NCBI RefSeq assembly: GCF_009938015.1
Contig: NZ_AP021884.1
Span: forward strand, 1,971,501-2,035,500
DNA: 64,000 bases
Direction of reading: 5' to 3'
From: Sulfuriferula plumbiphila
GTDB lineage: Bacteria; Pseudomonadota; Gammaproteobacteria; Burkholderiales; Sulfuriferulaceae
In this document: positions 56,588-64,000 of the stretch, one piece after another
How positions within the stretch are numbered: position 1 is the stretch's first letter
How the letters are laid out: every line of letters begins with the position of its first letter
Made by a program: the position numbers and the translations under genes
The notes under the pieces: generated by a model
Databases searched by the model: none
Told to the model about the DNA's origin: nothing
Seen by the model: the letters and a program-made list of their open reading frames with translations, nothing else

Positions 56588-59500
56588 TTACTCAATGATG
56601 AAGCGTAGCTTTTCGGGATCTTCCTTGCCCTTGCAGCGCTCTTTCAGGAAGGCTTCGAAGCGCTCGCGCACATCCTTGAGCGTGGCAGGTGACCCCCCCA
56701 GCAGCAGTGCCTGCTTTATCTCGTCAGCTTTGACCACCACTTTCTCCAAGCCAACCAGCGCCATCTGCACTGCGTTGGCAAACTCGCTGGTGACTGGGTC
56801 TGGCAACGTGCGTGACGACAGGAAGGAGTTGATCAGCTTCTTGCTGGCGTCCGGCAGCAGGCCGAGGCTTTCCTGTGTGAAGGGGTCTTCCAGGTTTTCC
56901 AGCAAGGTTTGCTGCCAGTTGGCGACGAGCTGATCCAGATCGTCATCCAGCTTGTGCAGTGCTTTGGCTGCAGGGATGCTGAGCTCCAACTGTTCGGCCG
57001 AGGGGCGGTATTGGCAGTGCGGGCACACGGCGACCGTGTTGAGGGTGGGCTCGTCCAGTGCAGAGCAGCTCTTGAGGCCATTCAGCGCTTCTTCAAACGT
57101 GGTGAGCTGGCTGACATTCATCATTTCCACACCAGCCAGAACGCGCAGGCCTTGCAGACGCGGGTCGTTACGCAGGGTGTTCCGGCTCTTTTCTTCCGAC
57201 ACGCCAAGCCGCGCCTTGGTGTGGCTGGCGATGTAGGCTTTTTTGTAGTCTTCCTTGAGCTGGTTGAGCGTTTGGCGGTACTCGCTGGCGTGTTCGGTCG
57301 TGCGGTCCTTGCTCAGCTTTTCTTGCATCGCCTTGCGCGCGGCTTCGGCCTGCTTGACCCACTCGTGCCCTGCAGGCAGCACCATTTCGGCCTGCGAGAG
57401 GTAGGCAGCCGTGCTGCCCAGCTCCACCACCAGATCGAGCATGCGCTCAACGGCGGCCAGGACCTCCAGATTCTTTTTCTGCGCTTCGATGTCCTCTTGG
57501 GTGACGCGCAGATTCTTCAGCTTGCCGACGGTGTTGTACGGCGACAGGTCTTCGGTGAACTTCTTGAGCGAATCCAGCCGGGCGTGCCAGCCCTTGGATT
57601 CTTCTTCGCGCAGCAGGTTTTGGCCCCAAAAGCCGAGCTTGCCTTGTTGCAGATCCGAGCCCGCCTTAAGCACACGCGGCGTCATGGCGCTGATGCGGTC
57701 TTGCAGTTCACGCACTGCCTCTGGGTCGCCTTGCGTGGCCTTTTGCGCCCAGCCGGAGGCCAAGCCAAAGAACTCGAACAAGGCTTTCAGGACGGCGACA
57801 TTGATTTCCTTGGGCGCTTCGATGTGTTTGAACTGCTTGAGATCTTCCAGCGAGCGCTCAGCCAGTTGCGCCAGCTTGCCGGAATCGATCTTGTCGCCGG
57901 TGATGGACAGCACCAAGTCACCGGAGTACACCAAGCCGCTCAACACGGTGACCAGCAGGTCGGGTTCCAAACGGTACTTAATGGGCGCAAAGTATTCGAC
58001 ATCCGCATTGCCCGAGAGTAGTTCGCTGCGGTTGAGTACCTGGCCGTGGCCTTTTTCCTTCAAGCGCTTCAGCACCTCCTGGGCATAGCGGGAGTTGGCT
58101 GGCTCGACACGATCGCCATCCAGCAACTCCAGTGCATCCAGAACGGCAATGGCGTCTTTGGTGCGGTTGCCACCGGCCAGGGCGCGCAGTGCGTTGCCGA
58201 CCAGTTGCTTGCGGTTGCCTTCGGTGAACAGAACCGAGAACGTGGGGTACTCCGGGGCCAGATCGACGAAGTGCTGGCTCAGGGCCAGACCGGAGGTGAT
58301 GTTGACCACGTCGCGGAAGTTGATGCGCTCATCCGGCCCAAGGCGCGCACGGTCACGCAGGGAGATGCCTTTGGACCAGTCTTGCAGAGTCTTGGTTTTG
58401 CCCTGGTAGGTCACTTCGAAGGCAGTCATCTGCTTTTCCTGCAGCCATTTGCCCATGGCCTTGAGGAAGTCCTGGGCCTTGGACATGTAGATGGCCTTGG
58501 CTCCGCCACTGGCGGTGGAAGCCAACTCCAGCGCCGCAGCGTAGGAAGACAGGTGGCGTTTGATGTCTTCGTCCAGGCCTTTCAGGCGGAAGAAGACCTC
58601 ATCGGCCAGGTTGTTGTCCGTGAACTTACGCTTCTCGAACGGCGGGATGAAGTAGATGTAGAAGTCCCGCTCGGGCTGGGCTGTGGGCCGGTCGTTCGGT
58701 GCGCCAAAGAACAGGTAACCGATGCGATCGGCACGGCGTTCTTGCCATTCGATTTGGTACTGCCAGATCTGGAAACCCGAGACATAGCTCGGGTCGTTCG
58801 GGTTTTCTCGAACCAACTGCAGCAGTGCCGCGTAATAGGCGCGGTCAAGCTGGTCGTCATCAAGGCTGCCGGTGCGGTTTTCGATTTGCGCATCGTAATC
58901 GATGTCTTTCTTCAGGTCGAGGTAGTACTGCTCGGTGTCAGCGGCCTTGGAAATGAACTGGCCGTTGACGGTTTTGAGCACTTCCCGCAGGACCGTGACG
59001 ACCTTGGAGAGCAGGTTCTCCGCAGCATCACCCGGCAAATCAGCAATGGTCGGGTCAAACAAGCAAAGCGCATCACGCAACTCTGCTGCCGTGGGGCCGA
59101 TCGGCACATGGATGTCACCGCCGGTGGTCAAGCGATGCACGGCCAGTGCGTTGATGACGCGCAGTGCCATCCCTTTGTAGGCCGGGCGCGTGAACGACTG
59201 CTGCACGCGAGACTCCAGCACGTCGGAGACGCGCAGAACCTCCTTGATGTTGGCATCTGGGCGCAGAGCGGAATTCTTCTTGATGGTCTGCCAGTACGTC
59301 TCATAGCTGATGAGCTCTGGCTTGTCGGTTGGCACTTCCTGATCGAGGAGCGCCTTCATCGCGGCTTCGATGGTGGTCAGTGCGCCCCGCTTTTCGGCGA
59401 AGTGGATCTGCTCAAAGGTTTTGAGGTAGTCCGGGTGAACGGGGAACAGCCGGACGTACTCGTCCATGCGTTCGTTCATGGAGCCGTAGAACTTGGTGAA

Positions 59501-60340
59501 GGGCGTGAGGTACTCGCGGATCTTGTTTTGCTGATCGGCACTCTTTTTCAGCAAACGCGCGGCGACCACAAAGCTGACGTCATTGCGGTCGATCAGAATT
59601 TGCGTAAAGCGTTCGTGCACGCGGCGCATGCTGCTGGCCACGTGCTCGAAGCGGGCACTATCAAAAATGGCTTCCTGCACACCTGCAACAAAGCGGAACT
59701 TGAGGTGCTTGGTGACTTCGCCAATCTGGCGCAGGATGGCCAGATCGAGTGCCAGTTCGTGGCCGCGACGCGAATCGAGGTATTCAAGGAACTCGTCCAC
59801 CACCAACAGGATGCCCTGGCCCGGGTAGACGTCTTCAAACGCTCCCATCATTTCTTCGAAGGAGTGCTTGTTGTCCAGCTCCTGGTCAGCCGTGGGGAAC
59901 GTGTAGGAGACGCCAAGGTTGGCCAGGAACTCTTGCAGCCTACGGGTGATGATCTGGCGCAGGGGCATCTCCAGACCACCCACCTCGATACGCAGCACCT
60001 TGAACTTGCCCGCGATGGACGCAGCGGCTTCGGCCACCTTCGGATGGCGAAGCATCGGGGCGTAGGCCGCATCTTCGGCCACCAGCGACAACACCGACAT
60101 CAGGTGCGACTTACCCGTTCCGTAGTTGCCGACGATCAGCACACCTTTATGGTCAACGGTGTCGTCGAAGCTGATTTGAGGAATCATGAGCTTGGCGATC
60201 CGCTCGGCCATGTCATCGGAAATGACATAGGTGGTGACGAGCTTCTTTGCCTCATCGGGCCGCCCGGCGTCGAGCAATTGAATGACCGATTCGATTTGTT
60301 CGAACTGGACCAGATCACCGTATTTCATCTTGTTAGCCAT
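56588..60340 (-). CDS. brxC: BREX-3 ATPase BrxC (DUF6079)
   Basis: A 1250-residue AAA-type ATPase. Walker A is GNYGTGKSH at 71-79 and Walker B ILLVVDEFLEYLD at 177-189. Beyond about residue 450 it is a long helical array, with a single CPHC knuckle near the C-terminus (VAVCPHCQYRPS). BrxC is a core motor or scaffold of BREX complexes. It follows brxF by 22 bp. Confidence 0.9.
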   Translation of the reverse strand: MANKMKYGDLVQFEQIESVIQLLDAGRPDEAKKLVTTYVISDDMAERIAKLMIPQISFDDTVDHKGVLIVGNYGTGKSHLMSVLSLVAEDAAYAPMLRHPKVAEAAASIAGKFKVLRIEVGGLEMPLRQIITRRLQEFLANLGVSYTFPTADQELDNKHSFEEMMGAFEDVYPGQGILLVVDEFLEYLDSRRGHELALDLAILRQIGEVTKHLKFRFVAGVQEAIFDSARFEHVASSMRRVHERFTQILIDRNDVSFVVAARLLKKSADQQNKIREYLTPFTKFYGSMNERMDEYVRLFPVHPDYLKTFEQIHFAEKRGALTTIEAAMKALLDQEVPTDKPELISYETYWQTIKKNSALRPDANIKEVLRVSDVLESRVQQSFTRPAYKGMALRVINALAVHRLTTGGDIHVPIGPTAAELRDALCLFDPTIADLPGDAAENLLSKVVTVLREVLKTVNGQFISKAADTEQYYLDLKKDIDYDAQIENRTGSLDDDQLDRAYYAALLQLVRENPNDPSYVSGFQIWQYQIEWQERRADRIGYLFFGAPNDRPTAQPERDFYIYFIPPFEKRKFTDNNLADEVFFRLKGLDEDIKRHLSSYAAALELASTASGGAKAIYMSKAQDFLKAMGKWLQEKQMTAFEVTYQGKTKTLQDWSKGISLRDRARLGPDERINFRDVVNITSGLALSQHFVDLAPEYPTFSVLFTEGNRKQLVGNALRALAGGNRTKDAIAVLDALELLDGDRVEPANSRYAQEVLKRLKEKGHGQVLNRSELLSGNADVEYFAPIKYRLEPDLLVTVLSGLVYSGDLVLSITGDKIDSGKLAQLAERSLEDLKQFKHIEAPKEINVAVLKALFEFFGLASGWAQKATQGDPEAVRELQDRISAMTPRVLKAGSDLQQGKLGFWGQNLLREEESKGWHARLDSLKKFTEDLSPYNTVGKLKNLRVTQEDIEAQKKNLEVLAAVERMLDLVVELGSTAAYLSQAEMVLPAGHEWVKQAEAARKAMQEKLSKDRTTEHASEYRQTLNQLKEDYKKAYIASHTKARLGVSEEKSRNTLRNDPRLQGLRVLAGVEMMNVSQLTTFEEALNGLKSCSALDEPTLNTVAVCPHCQYRPSAEQLELSIPAAKALHKLDDDLDQLVANWQQTLLENLEDPFTQESLGLLPDASKKLINSFLSSRTLPDPVTSEFANAVQMALVGLEKVVVKADEIKQALLLGGSPATLKDVRERFEAFLKERCKGKEDPEKLRFIIE

Positions 60341-60362
60341 GTTTTCCTCGTTCCCCTAAGCT

Positions 60363-60818
60363 TTAAATCTCAAGTGCGACCACGCCATCAGCGTCGTAGT
60401 CGCGGTATTCCGGGTGCGTCATCTCGGCGTAATACAGCCGATTCCCGCGCAGTTCGCCGGGCCAAACGGCCACGACGCGCTTGGAGTGCGCCAGCCGTTT
60501 GATCAGATCCAGCGGATTGATCTCCAAGCCACGCTCAAACAACAACTCGATGTTGTCGAGCAGCAGCACCGCTTCTTTACCCTGCTTGTCAGCGATATCC
60601 CGCAGCAGCTGGCCCGCAGAAAAGCCACGCGCTGCGTGCGGCGTAGCCGACAAGCGACGCCCCAACTCCAGGTTGACGTTCAGCGGCTGGACACCCAGTT
60701 TGGCTCCCAACTCTTGCAGCAACTTGGTTTTGCCACTGCCGCGCGGCCCAGCCAGCACGATGAGTTTTGTGTGTAGCTCGCCAAGCTGGTCTACGTACCG
60801 TTCCAGTTTTGTCAGCAT
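60363..60818 (-). CDS. brxF: BREX-3 small ATPase BrxF
   Basis: A 151-residue P-loop protein. Walker A is GPRGSGKT near 24-31 and Walker B LLLDN near 85-89. This minimal NTPase is specific to type 3 BREX and identifies the subtype. It follows brxR by 10 bp and precedes brxC, the canonical order. Confidence 0.88.
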   Translation of the reverse strand: MLTKLERYVDQLGELHTKLIVLAGPRGSGKTKLLQELGAKLGVQPLNVNLELGRRLSATPHAARGFSAGQLLRDIADKQGKEAVLLLDNIELLFERGLEINPLDLIKRLAHSKRVVAVWPGELRGNRLYYAEMTHPEYRDYDADGVVALEI

Positions 60819-60828
60819 CAGCAGCCCC

Positions 60829-61743
60829 TCATTCCACTTCGGCTTCTGGCCGAAGGTGGTCAGGCGAGCGGTAGCCGGGAGCGAGCAGCGCGTTCTTCAC
60901 GCCATAGAGCGCCAGGTGATCCCGCAGCCACAGTCGATATTCAGGGCCTCGCAGGCTGTGATCGGGGGAGCAGTCCACGCTCCACTTGCGCAACACATAA
61001 CCGGCAGTGGCGGCGCGCAGATTCATCTTGAGCAGGCCATCGCGCATGCCGTAGTCCAGCAGTGTGACCTCTGGTCGTGACTGATCTGGGTGGGGAACGA
61101 GCTCCAGTTCAACGATACGAGTCCACTGGATATCCTGATCAGGACGCTCATGTGCCTCAACCGGGGCATCTTTCAACACGGCAGGATCTTGAATCCGGGT
61201 CAGCACAAAGTCTCGAAACTCACCCGACTTGCGGTCGAAGGCGCGGGTGTGCCAGCGCAAGCCAGTGTCCAGTAAGGCGAAAGGGACGATCTCACGCTCG
61301 CTTTGGCCGTTTTCGACAGATTGGTACTTGATACGCACGGGGCACTTGTGACTGATGGCCCGGGTGATGCTGGCCAGCGTGCTGAGATCGGGCTGCCCCA
61401 GTTTGTTGGGAATGTCGCAGGTGATACCGGTGCGGGAGCGGACCGGTTCTCCATCCCCAAAGCCTTCAGCCAGCCACGTCAGGACTCGCTCGGCTGGAAA
61501 GTCAAACAGGGGTGTGAACGCTCGCCCAATGATGTATGTCTTGGAGCTTCCGTCGTACTCGATGTTTGCTGGGGCCATCTCTTTGTAGAGCCCCAGGTCT
61601 CGGGTAGCTGCGGCTGTTTGGATTCCGAAGCGTGACGCCATGTCCTGGCGGCGGATTTCGCCCACGAACCATAGTCGCAGCTCGATGTACGCCATTCGGT
61701 CACGCTGGGCGTGTCCAAGTTCTTGTAGGCGATCTGTGGTCAT
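60829..61743 (-). CDS. brxR: WYL-domain transcriptional regulator BrxR
   Basis: A 304-residue regulator. Residues 15-65 hold a winged HTH (RRQDMASRFGIQTAAATRDLGLY). The WYL domain follows near 140-215 (VRIKYQSVENGQSEREIVPFALL, GLRWHTRAFDRKSGEFRDFVLTRI), and the WCX-like C-terminus has YGMRDGLLKMNLRAATAGYVLRKW. BrxR proteins repress their own BREX operon and are thought to respond to a nucleic-acid ligand. An inverted repeat around its promoter is a likely binding site. Confidence 0.88.
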   Translation of the reverse strand: MTTDRLQELGHAQRDRMAYIELRLWFVGEIRRQDMASRFGIQTAAATRDLGLYKEMAPANIEYDGSSKTYIIGRAFTPLFDFPAERVLTWLAEGFGDGEPVRSRTGITCDIPNKLGQPDLSTLASITRAISHKCPVRIKYQSVENGQSEREIVPFALLDTGLRWHTRAFDRKSGEFRDFVLTRIQDPAVLKDAPVEAHERPDQDIQWTRIVELELVPHPDQSRPEVTLLDYGMRDGLLKMNLRAATAGYVLRKWSVDCSPDHSLRGPEYRLWLRDHLALYGVKNALLAPGYRSPDHLRPEAEVE

Positions 61744-61776
61744 CTTCTGTTACTCGATTCCAAGTGGACTGGTGTA

Positions 61777-61822
61777 GATCGTCGAGAGTATAAGGGAGCG
61801 ATTGTTGTGTGTCGATACGATC
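61777..61822. promoter_or_regulatory. Candidate BrxR operator (inverted repeat)
   Basis: GATCGTCGA (61777-61785) and TCGATACGATC (61812-61822) are inverted arms with a 2-base insertion. One arm overlaps the -35 and the other abuts the -10 of the brxR promoter. The right arm also lies in the spacer of a weak plus-strand promoter candidate (TTGTGT 61805, TTAAAT 61829), so one protein could control both directions. Confidence 0.5.
61787..61815 (-). promoter_or_regulatory. Sigma70 promoter of the brxR-BREX-McrBC operon
   Basis: On the minus strand, TCGACA (-35; plus coordinates 61810-61815), a 17-bp spacer and TATACT (-10; 61787-61792). It would start transcription about 36 nt before the brxR start codon. 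Confidence 0.7.
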
Positions 61823-61894
61823 CGGTAGTTAAATAATCAGCATCAAAAAGAGTCTGATTGAAGTATGATTGTGCAAGTCAAGGAGAGCAAAACT

Positions 61895-63895
61895 ATGTGG
61901 CTCATCACCTCCATCGGATTTTTCAGCGTTGTACAGAAGCCGGGCGACAAGCAAAACGGCACGTTGACGGTGCGCTCGCGAGTCCGTAGCGACCTGGCAG
62001 CTCTCAAGCAGCACTATCTTCCTGGCTTGGGGCCGATCCAGGAGAGTCTCGATACCGACTACCGTTTCAGGGCGGTCGCGCCGCGCGCCGAGGTCTCCGC
62101 CGCGATGGCGCGGATGATCGAAGACTTGGACTATGGCAACTTCAAGTCAGAGGTGGCCAAAAAGCAGGGGCCCAAGCGCGCGAGCCTGTATCACCAGGTT
62201 TGGGATGTGCTCTACCAGTTGCAGACCTCCCCAAATTTTGTCGAAACAGAACCCACCGCAGACAGCTATGGTGGCGTGGTGGTCAGTGGTGGGCACAAAG
62301 TTCTTCTTCGCGAGCCAGCCAAGCACCACGGTGGGTATGCCTGGACCTTTGCCAAGACCGTGGCCAAGGAGGGAGAGTCACCGCGCGATGCTGCCATCCG
62401 CGCCGTGCGAGAGAAAACGGGCTACGACGCGGAAATCCGCATCAGCGTCCCGGGCGTCTTCAAAGGCTCCTCGTCCAACACCTGCTACTACGTGATGGAT
62501 GCCAAGCATCCCCCTGCGAAGCCGAGCTGGCAGACCGCTGCCTTGCGTTGGGTAAATTTTGATGAGGCTCGCGATCTGCTTCGGCAGTCACCGAACGCCG
62601 AAGGTCGCGATCGGGATCTGGCCATTCTTGACGCGGCGGAGAAGGTGGCCGGGATCATCGCTTACAAGGAACACCCGAATGTCCAGCCGGAAGACTGGAC
62701 GGACCTCAAGTCCATGCCTGAGCGGCACACCGTGCTCTATCCGAAGCTGTGCTTCAACCCCGATGAGATGGCGAACATCCGTCGCGGCTTCTTCCCCACG
62801 GTAATGGAGCAGAAGTGGTTTTTGTACTTCACCGGCGAACGGCTAAGGATGCACCGGAGCTGGACTGGCGTCCTGATCTTTGACGTGGGATTCGCCTTTG
62901 ACCCCAAGGGTGCCGCCTACGTCGCCGACGTGATCGTGAACCGGGAAAGCCGGGAGTACAGCAACACGGATGACGATGAAGACCTGAAGTTGCTGGAGGA
63001 GATCATTCGGTCTCACTTGCTTCAGCCGTTGGAGGAGCCGGAGGTGGATGGCTTCGTGAAGGCAATGGGTCTGGCCATGCAACCGAAATACCTCGGATCA
63101 CCAGAGGTGGTGACAGCGCTGGTCAAAGATATTTTCGACGTCGCCATTCGCGCGTTGGCCGAAGTAGCGACCGAGAAAGACTTCGTCGAAGCCGTAGGGA
63201 AGGTGATTGCAGCGTTTACGGATGACAACGCGGGCTACACCCGGATGCCGGGTTGGCACAGCGCCGAGCAGATGGGGGGCTACATCAAAAAGTACCTCAT
63301 CGGCAGCGATCAGGGCGAGCACCTGGCAGAGATCATTGGTAACGGCATGACCGCGTTAATTGCCAAGTTGCAGGAAATGCTGGGTGGTTTCTTGCAGGAC
63401 CCTGCCGCCAATTGGGAGGAGCACGCGCTGGTTCAACTCAACGCGCTTCATCAGTTCGTGGTGACAGTTCTTCTTGGCACCAATACGGTGCTGTCTGGCG
63501 GGAAGACCTTGAGCGACTTTCAGTGGGTGCCGATTGCCGCCGGAGCCGGGAATAAGCAGGTCATCGTCGACGTGGGTTCCGAAGGTGGTTCATTGACCTT
63601 GTACGGCGTGCAGTCTCCCGAGGGCTGGCAGTTCCGGGTTGAAACCAATGAATCTGCACTGGAGGACGATGAGGATATGACGGATCTGCCGGAGCGTCCA
63701 TGGGTGGGAACGTGGCGCAGTGCCCTGAAGCAACTTGATGCACACCCGTGGACTCAACTTCATCCTCTGACGGTTCATTCGGAGTTTTGCGATCGAGTTT
63801 TCAAGGCCTTGCAGACCCGGAAGAAAAAAGGCCTTGTGATCGATTGGGATGAATGGGGCAATGTCCTGAAAATCTTCGTAGATGAAGAACAGTGA
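61895..63895 (+). CDS. Large protein with degenerate Nudix domain
   Basis: A 666-residue protein starting at ATG 61895 after AAGGAG (the upstream ATG 61865 lacks a site). Residues 1-105 form a separate N-domain (MWLITSIGFFSVVQKPGD, DYGNFKSEVAKKQG, SLYHQVWDVLYQL). Residues 125-250 are a Nudix hydrolase fold, but the box reads GESPRDAAIRAVREKTGY: two of the three REUxEE glutamates are Ala170 and Lys174. The rest (250-666) is unrecognised, with a KWFLYFTGERLRMHRSWTG segment. It is divergent from brxR, so it may be a ligand sensor or defence-linked effector. Confidence 0.82.
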   Translation: MWLITSIGFFSVVQKPGDKQNGTLTVRSRVRSDLAALKQHYLPGLGPIQESLDTDYRFRAVAPRAEVSAAMARMIEDLDYGNFKSEVAKKQGPKRASLYHQVWDVLYQLQTSPNFVETEPTADSYGGVVVSGGHKVLLREPAKHHGGYAWTFAKTVAKEGESPRDAAIRAVREKTGYDAEIRISVPGVFKGSSSNTCYYVMDAKHPPAKPSWQTAALRWVNFDEARDLLRQSPNAEGRDRDLAILDAAEKVAGIIAYKEHPNVQPEDWTDLKSMPERHTVLYPKLCFNPDEMANIRRGFFPTVMEQKWFLYFTGERLRMHRSWTGVLIFDVGFAFDPKGAAYVADVIVNRESREYSNTDDDEDLKLLEEIIRSHLLQPLEEPEVDGFVKAMGLAMQPKYLGSPEVVTALVKDIFDVAIRALAEVATEKDFVEAVGKVIAAFTDDNAGYTRMPGWHSAEQMGGYIKKYLIGSDQGEHLAEIIGNGMTALIAKLQEMLGGFLQDPAANWEEHALVQLNALHQFVVTVLLGTNTVLSGGKTLSDFQWVPIAAGAGNKQVIVDVGSEGGSLTLYGVQSPEGWQFRVETNESALEDDEDMTDLPERPWVGTWRSALKQLDAHPWTQLHPLTVHSEFCDRVFKALQTRKKKGLVIDWDEWGNVLKIFVDEEQ

Positions 63896-63922
63896 GGTTT
63901 AAATGCAAAGAAGGGAGCAGAG

Positions 63923-64000
63923 ATGAGTGCAGCAGCGATTGTGAAGGCAGCCCAGTTTGCGGCCGAGAAACACAAGAACCAACGTCGAAAGGATGCCGAT
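63923..64000 (+). CDS. HD-domain (MESH1-like) ppGpp hydrolase, partial
   Basis: The frame opens at ATG 63923 after AGGGAG and runs to the window edge (26 codons). The visible start (IVKAAQFAAEKHKNQRRKDAD) is the typical first helix of RelA/SpoT and MESH1-type HD hydrolases, which continue into PYINHP. It begins 27 bp after the Nudix gene and is probably co-transcribed. Only the N-terminus is seen, so a longer SpoT-like protein is not excluded. Confidence 0.75.
   Translation, partial: MSAAAIVKAAQFAAEKHKNQRRKDAD

Larger units (their letters stand above)
43510..61743 (-). other. Defence locus: BREX type 3 plus McrBC in one operon
   Basis: Ten minus-strand genes run from brxR (61743) to mcrC (43510). 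Junctions are: brxR-brxF gap 10, brxF-brxC gap 22, brxC-unknown gap 11, unknown-pglX overlap 8, pglX-brxH gap 2, brxH-pglZ overlap 4, pglZ-brxA overlap 4, brxA-mcrB gap 8, mcrB-mcrC overlap 1. No internal terminator was seen. BREX-3 gene order (F, C, PglX, H, PglZ, A) is recognised from the families; the insertion and the McrBC extension are additions to it. Confidence 0.82.

Noticed and set aside
58046-60502. 818-codon plus-strand frame opposite brxC
   Set aside because: It covers brxC motifs in antisense and has no start signal or known domain.
46874-61743. DISARM as an explanation for helicase plus methyltransferase genes
   Set aside because: There is no DUF1998 (DrmB) or phospholipase D-like (DrmC) gene, whereas BrxF, BrxC and PglZ are present.
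1-64000. CRISPR arrays, tRNA or rRNA genes, insertion sequences
   Set aside because: No regular spacer-repeat arrays, cloverleaf candidates, rRNA segments or transposase genes were seen on either strand.

Overview
The window is GC-rich proteobacterial DNA, most like a beta- or gammaproteobacterium judging from codon use and the phage families present; nothing in it fixes the genus. It holds a nearly complete lambda-like siphovirus prophage (1-43516) followed directly by a large defence locus (43510-61743) and the start of a flanking gene block (61895-64000).

Prophage, early side. At the left edge is a minus-strand cassette: a small protein, a DUF2924 protein and a large serine recombinase that runs off the window. 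A divergent promoter drives an XRE regulator and an ImmA/IrrE metalloprotease, followed after a terminator by two unrecognised genes. From 5555 to 13637 is a tightly overlapping replication/recombination block: HTH protein, Sak4-like ATPase, ssDNA-binding-like protein, P63C protein, zinc protein (DUF6511), PD-(D/E)XK nuclease, primase-SF3 helicase, RuvC-like resolvase and DUF6362 protein. Two tandem ParB-methyltransferase fusions follow a terminator. Four small minus-strand genes (16594-18270, including DUF3489 and DUF6900) interrupt the rightward order.

Prophage, late side. Terminase (18388-20894), two fibre-like genes, connector, portal, S49 protease with nested scaffold, decoration protein, capsid, head-tail and tail genes, a frameshifted tail chaperone, tape measure, tail-tip and hub proteins, then DUF6127, holin-like and GH24 endolysin genes (to 43516).

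Defence locus. Reading right to left from a good sigma70 promoter at 61787-61815 are brxR (WYL), brxF, brxC, an unrecognised 448-residue gene, pglX, an SNF2-type brxH helicase, pglZ, a brxA-like gene, mcrB and mcrC. Every junction is an overlap or a gap of at most 22 bp, so a BREX type 3 system and a McrBC type IV restriction system appear to form one transcription unit of about 18 kb. The McrC stop lies 7 bp inside the phage endolysin gene. Divergent from brxR is a large protein with a degenerate Nudix domain, then the start of a MESH1-like HD (ppGpp hydrolase type) gene.

The most noteworthy observations are: (i) the fused BREX-3/McrBC operon with an extra unknown gene; (ii) the inactive-looking Nudix protein next to brxR; (iii) a 27-bp leader element (two invariant 9-mers separated by 9 bp) placed 32-41 nt before four minus-strand phage genes in clusters 15.5 kb apart; (iv) a perfect 11-bp hairpin that buries a ribosome binding site at 5519-5554.
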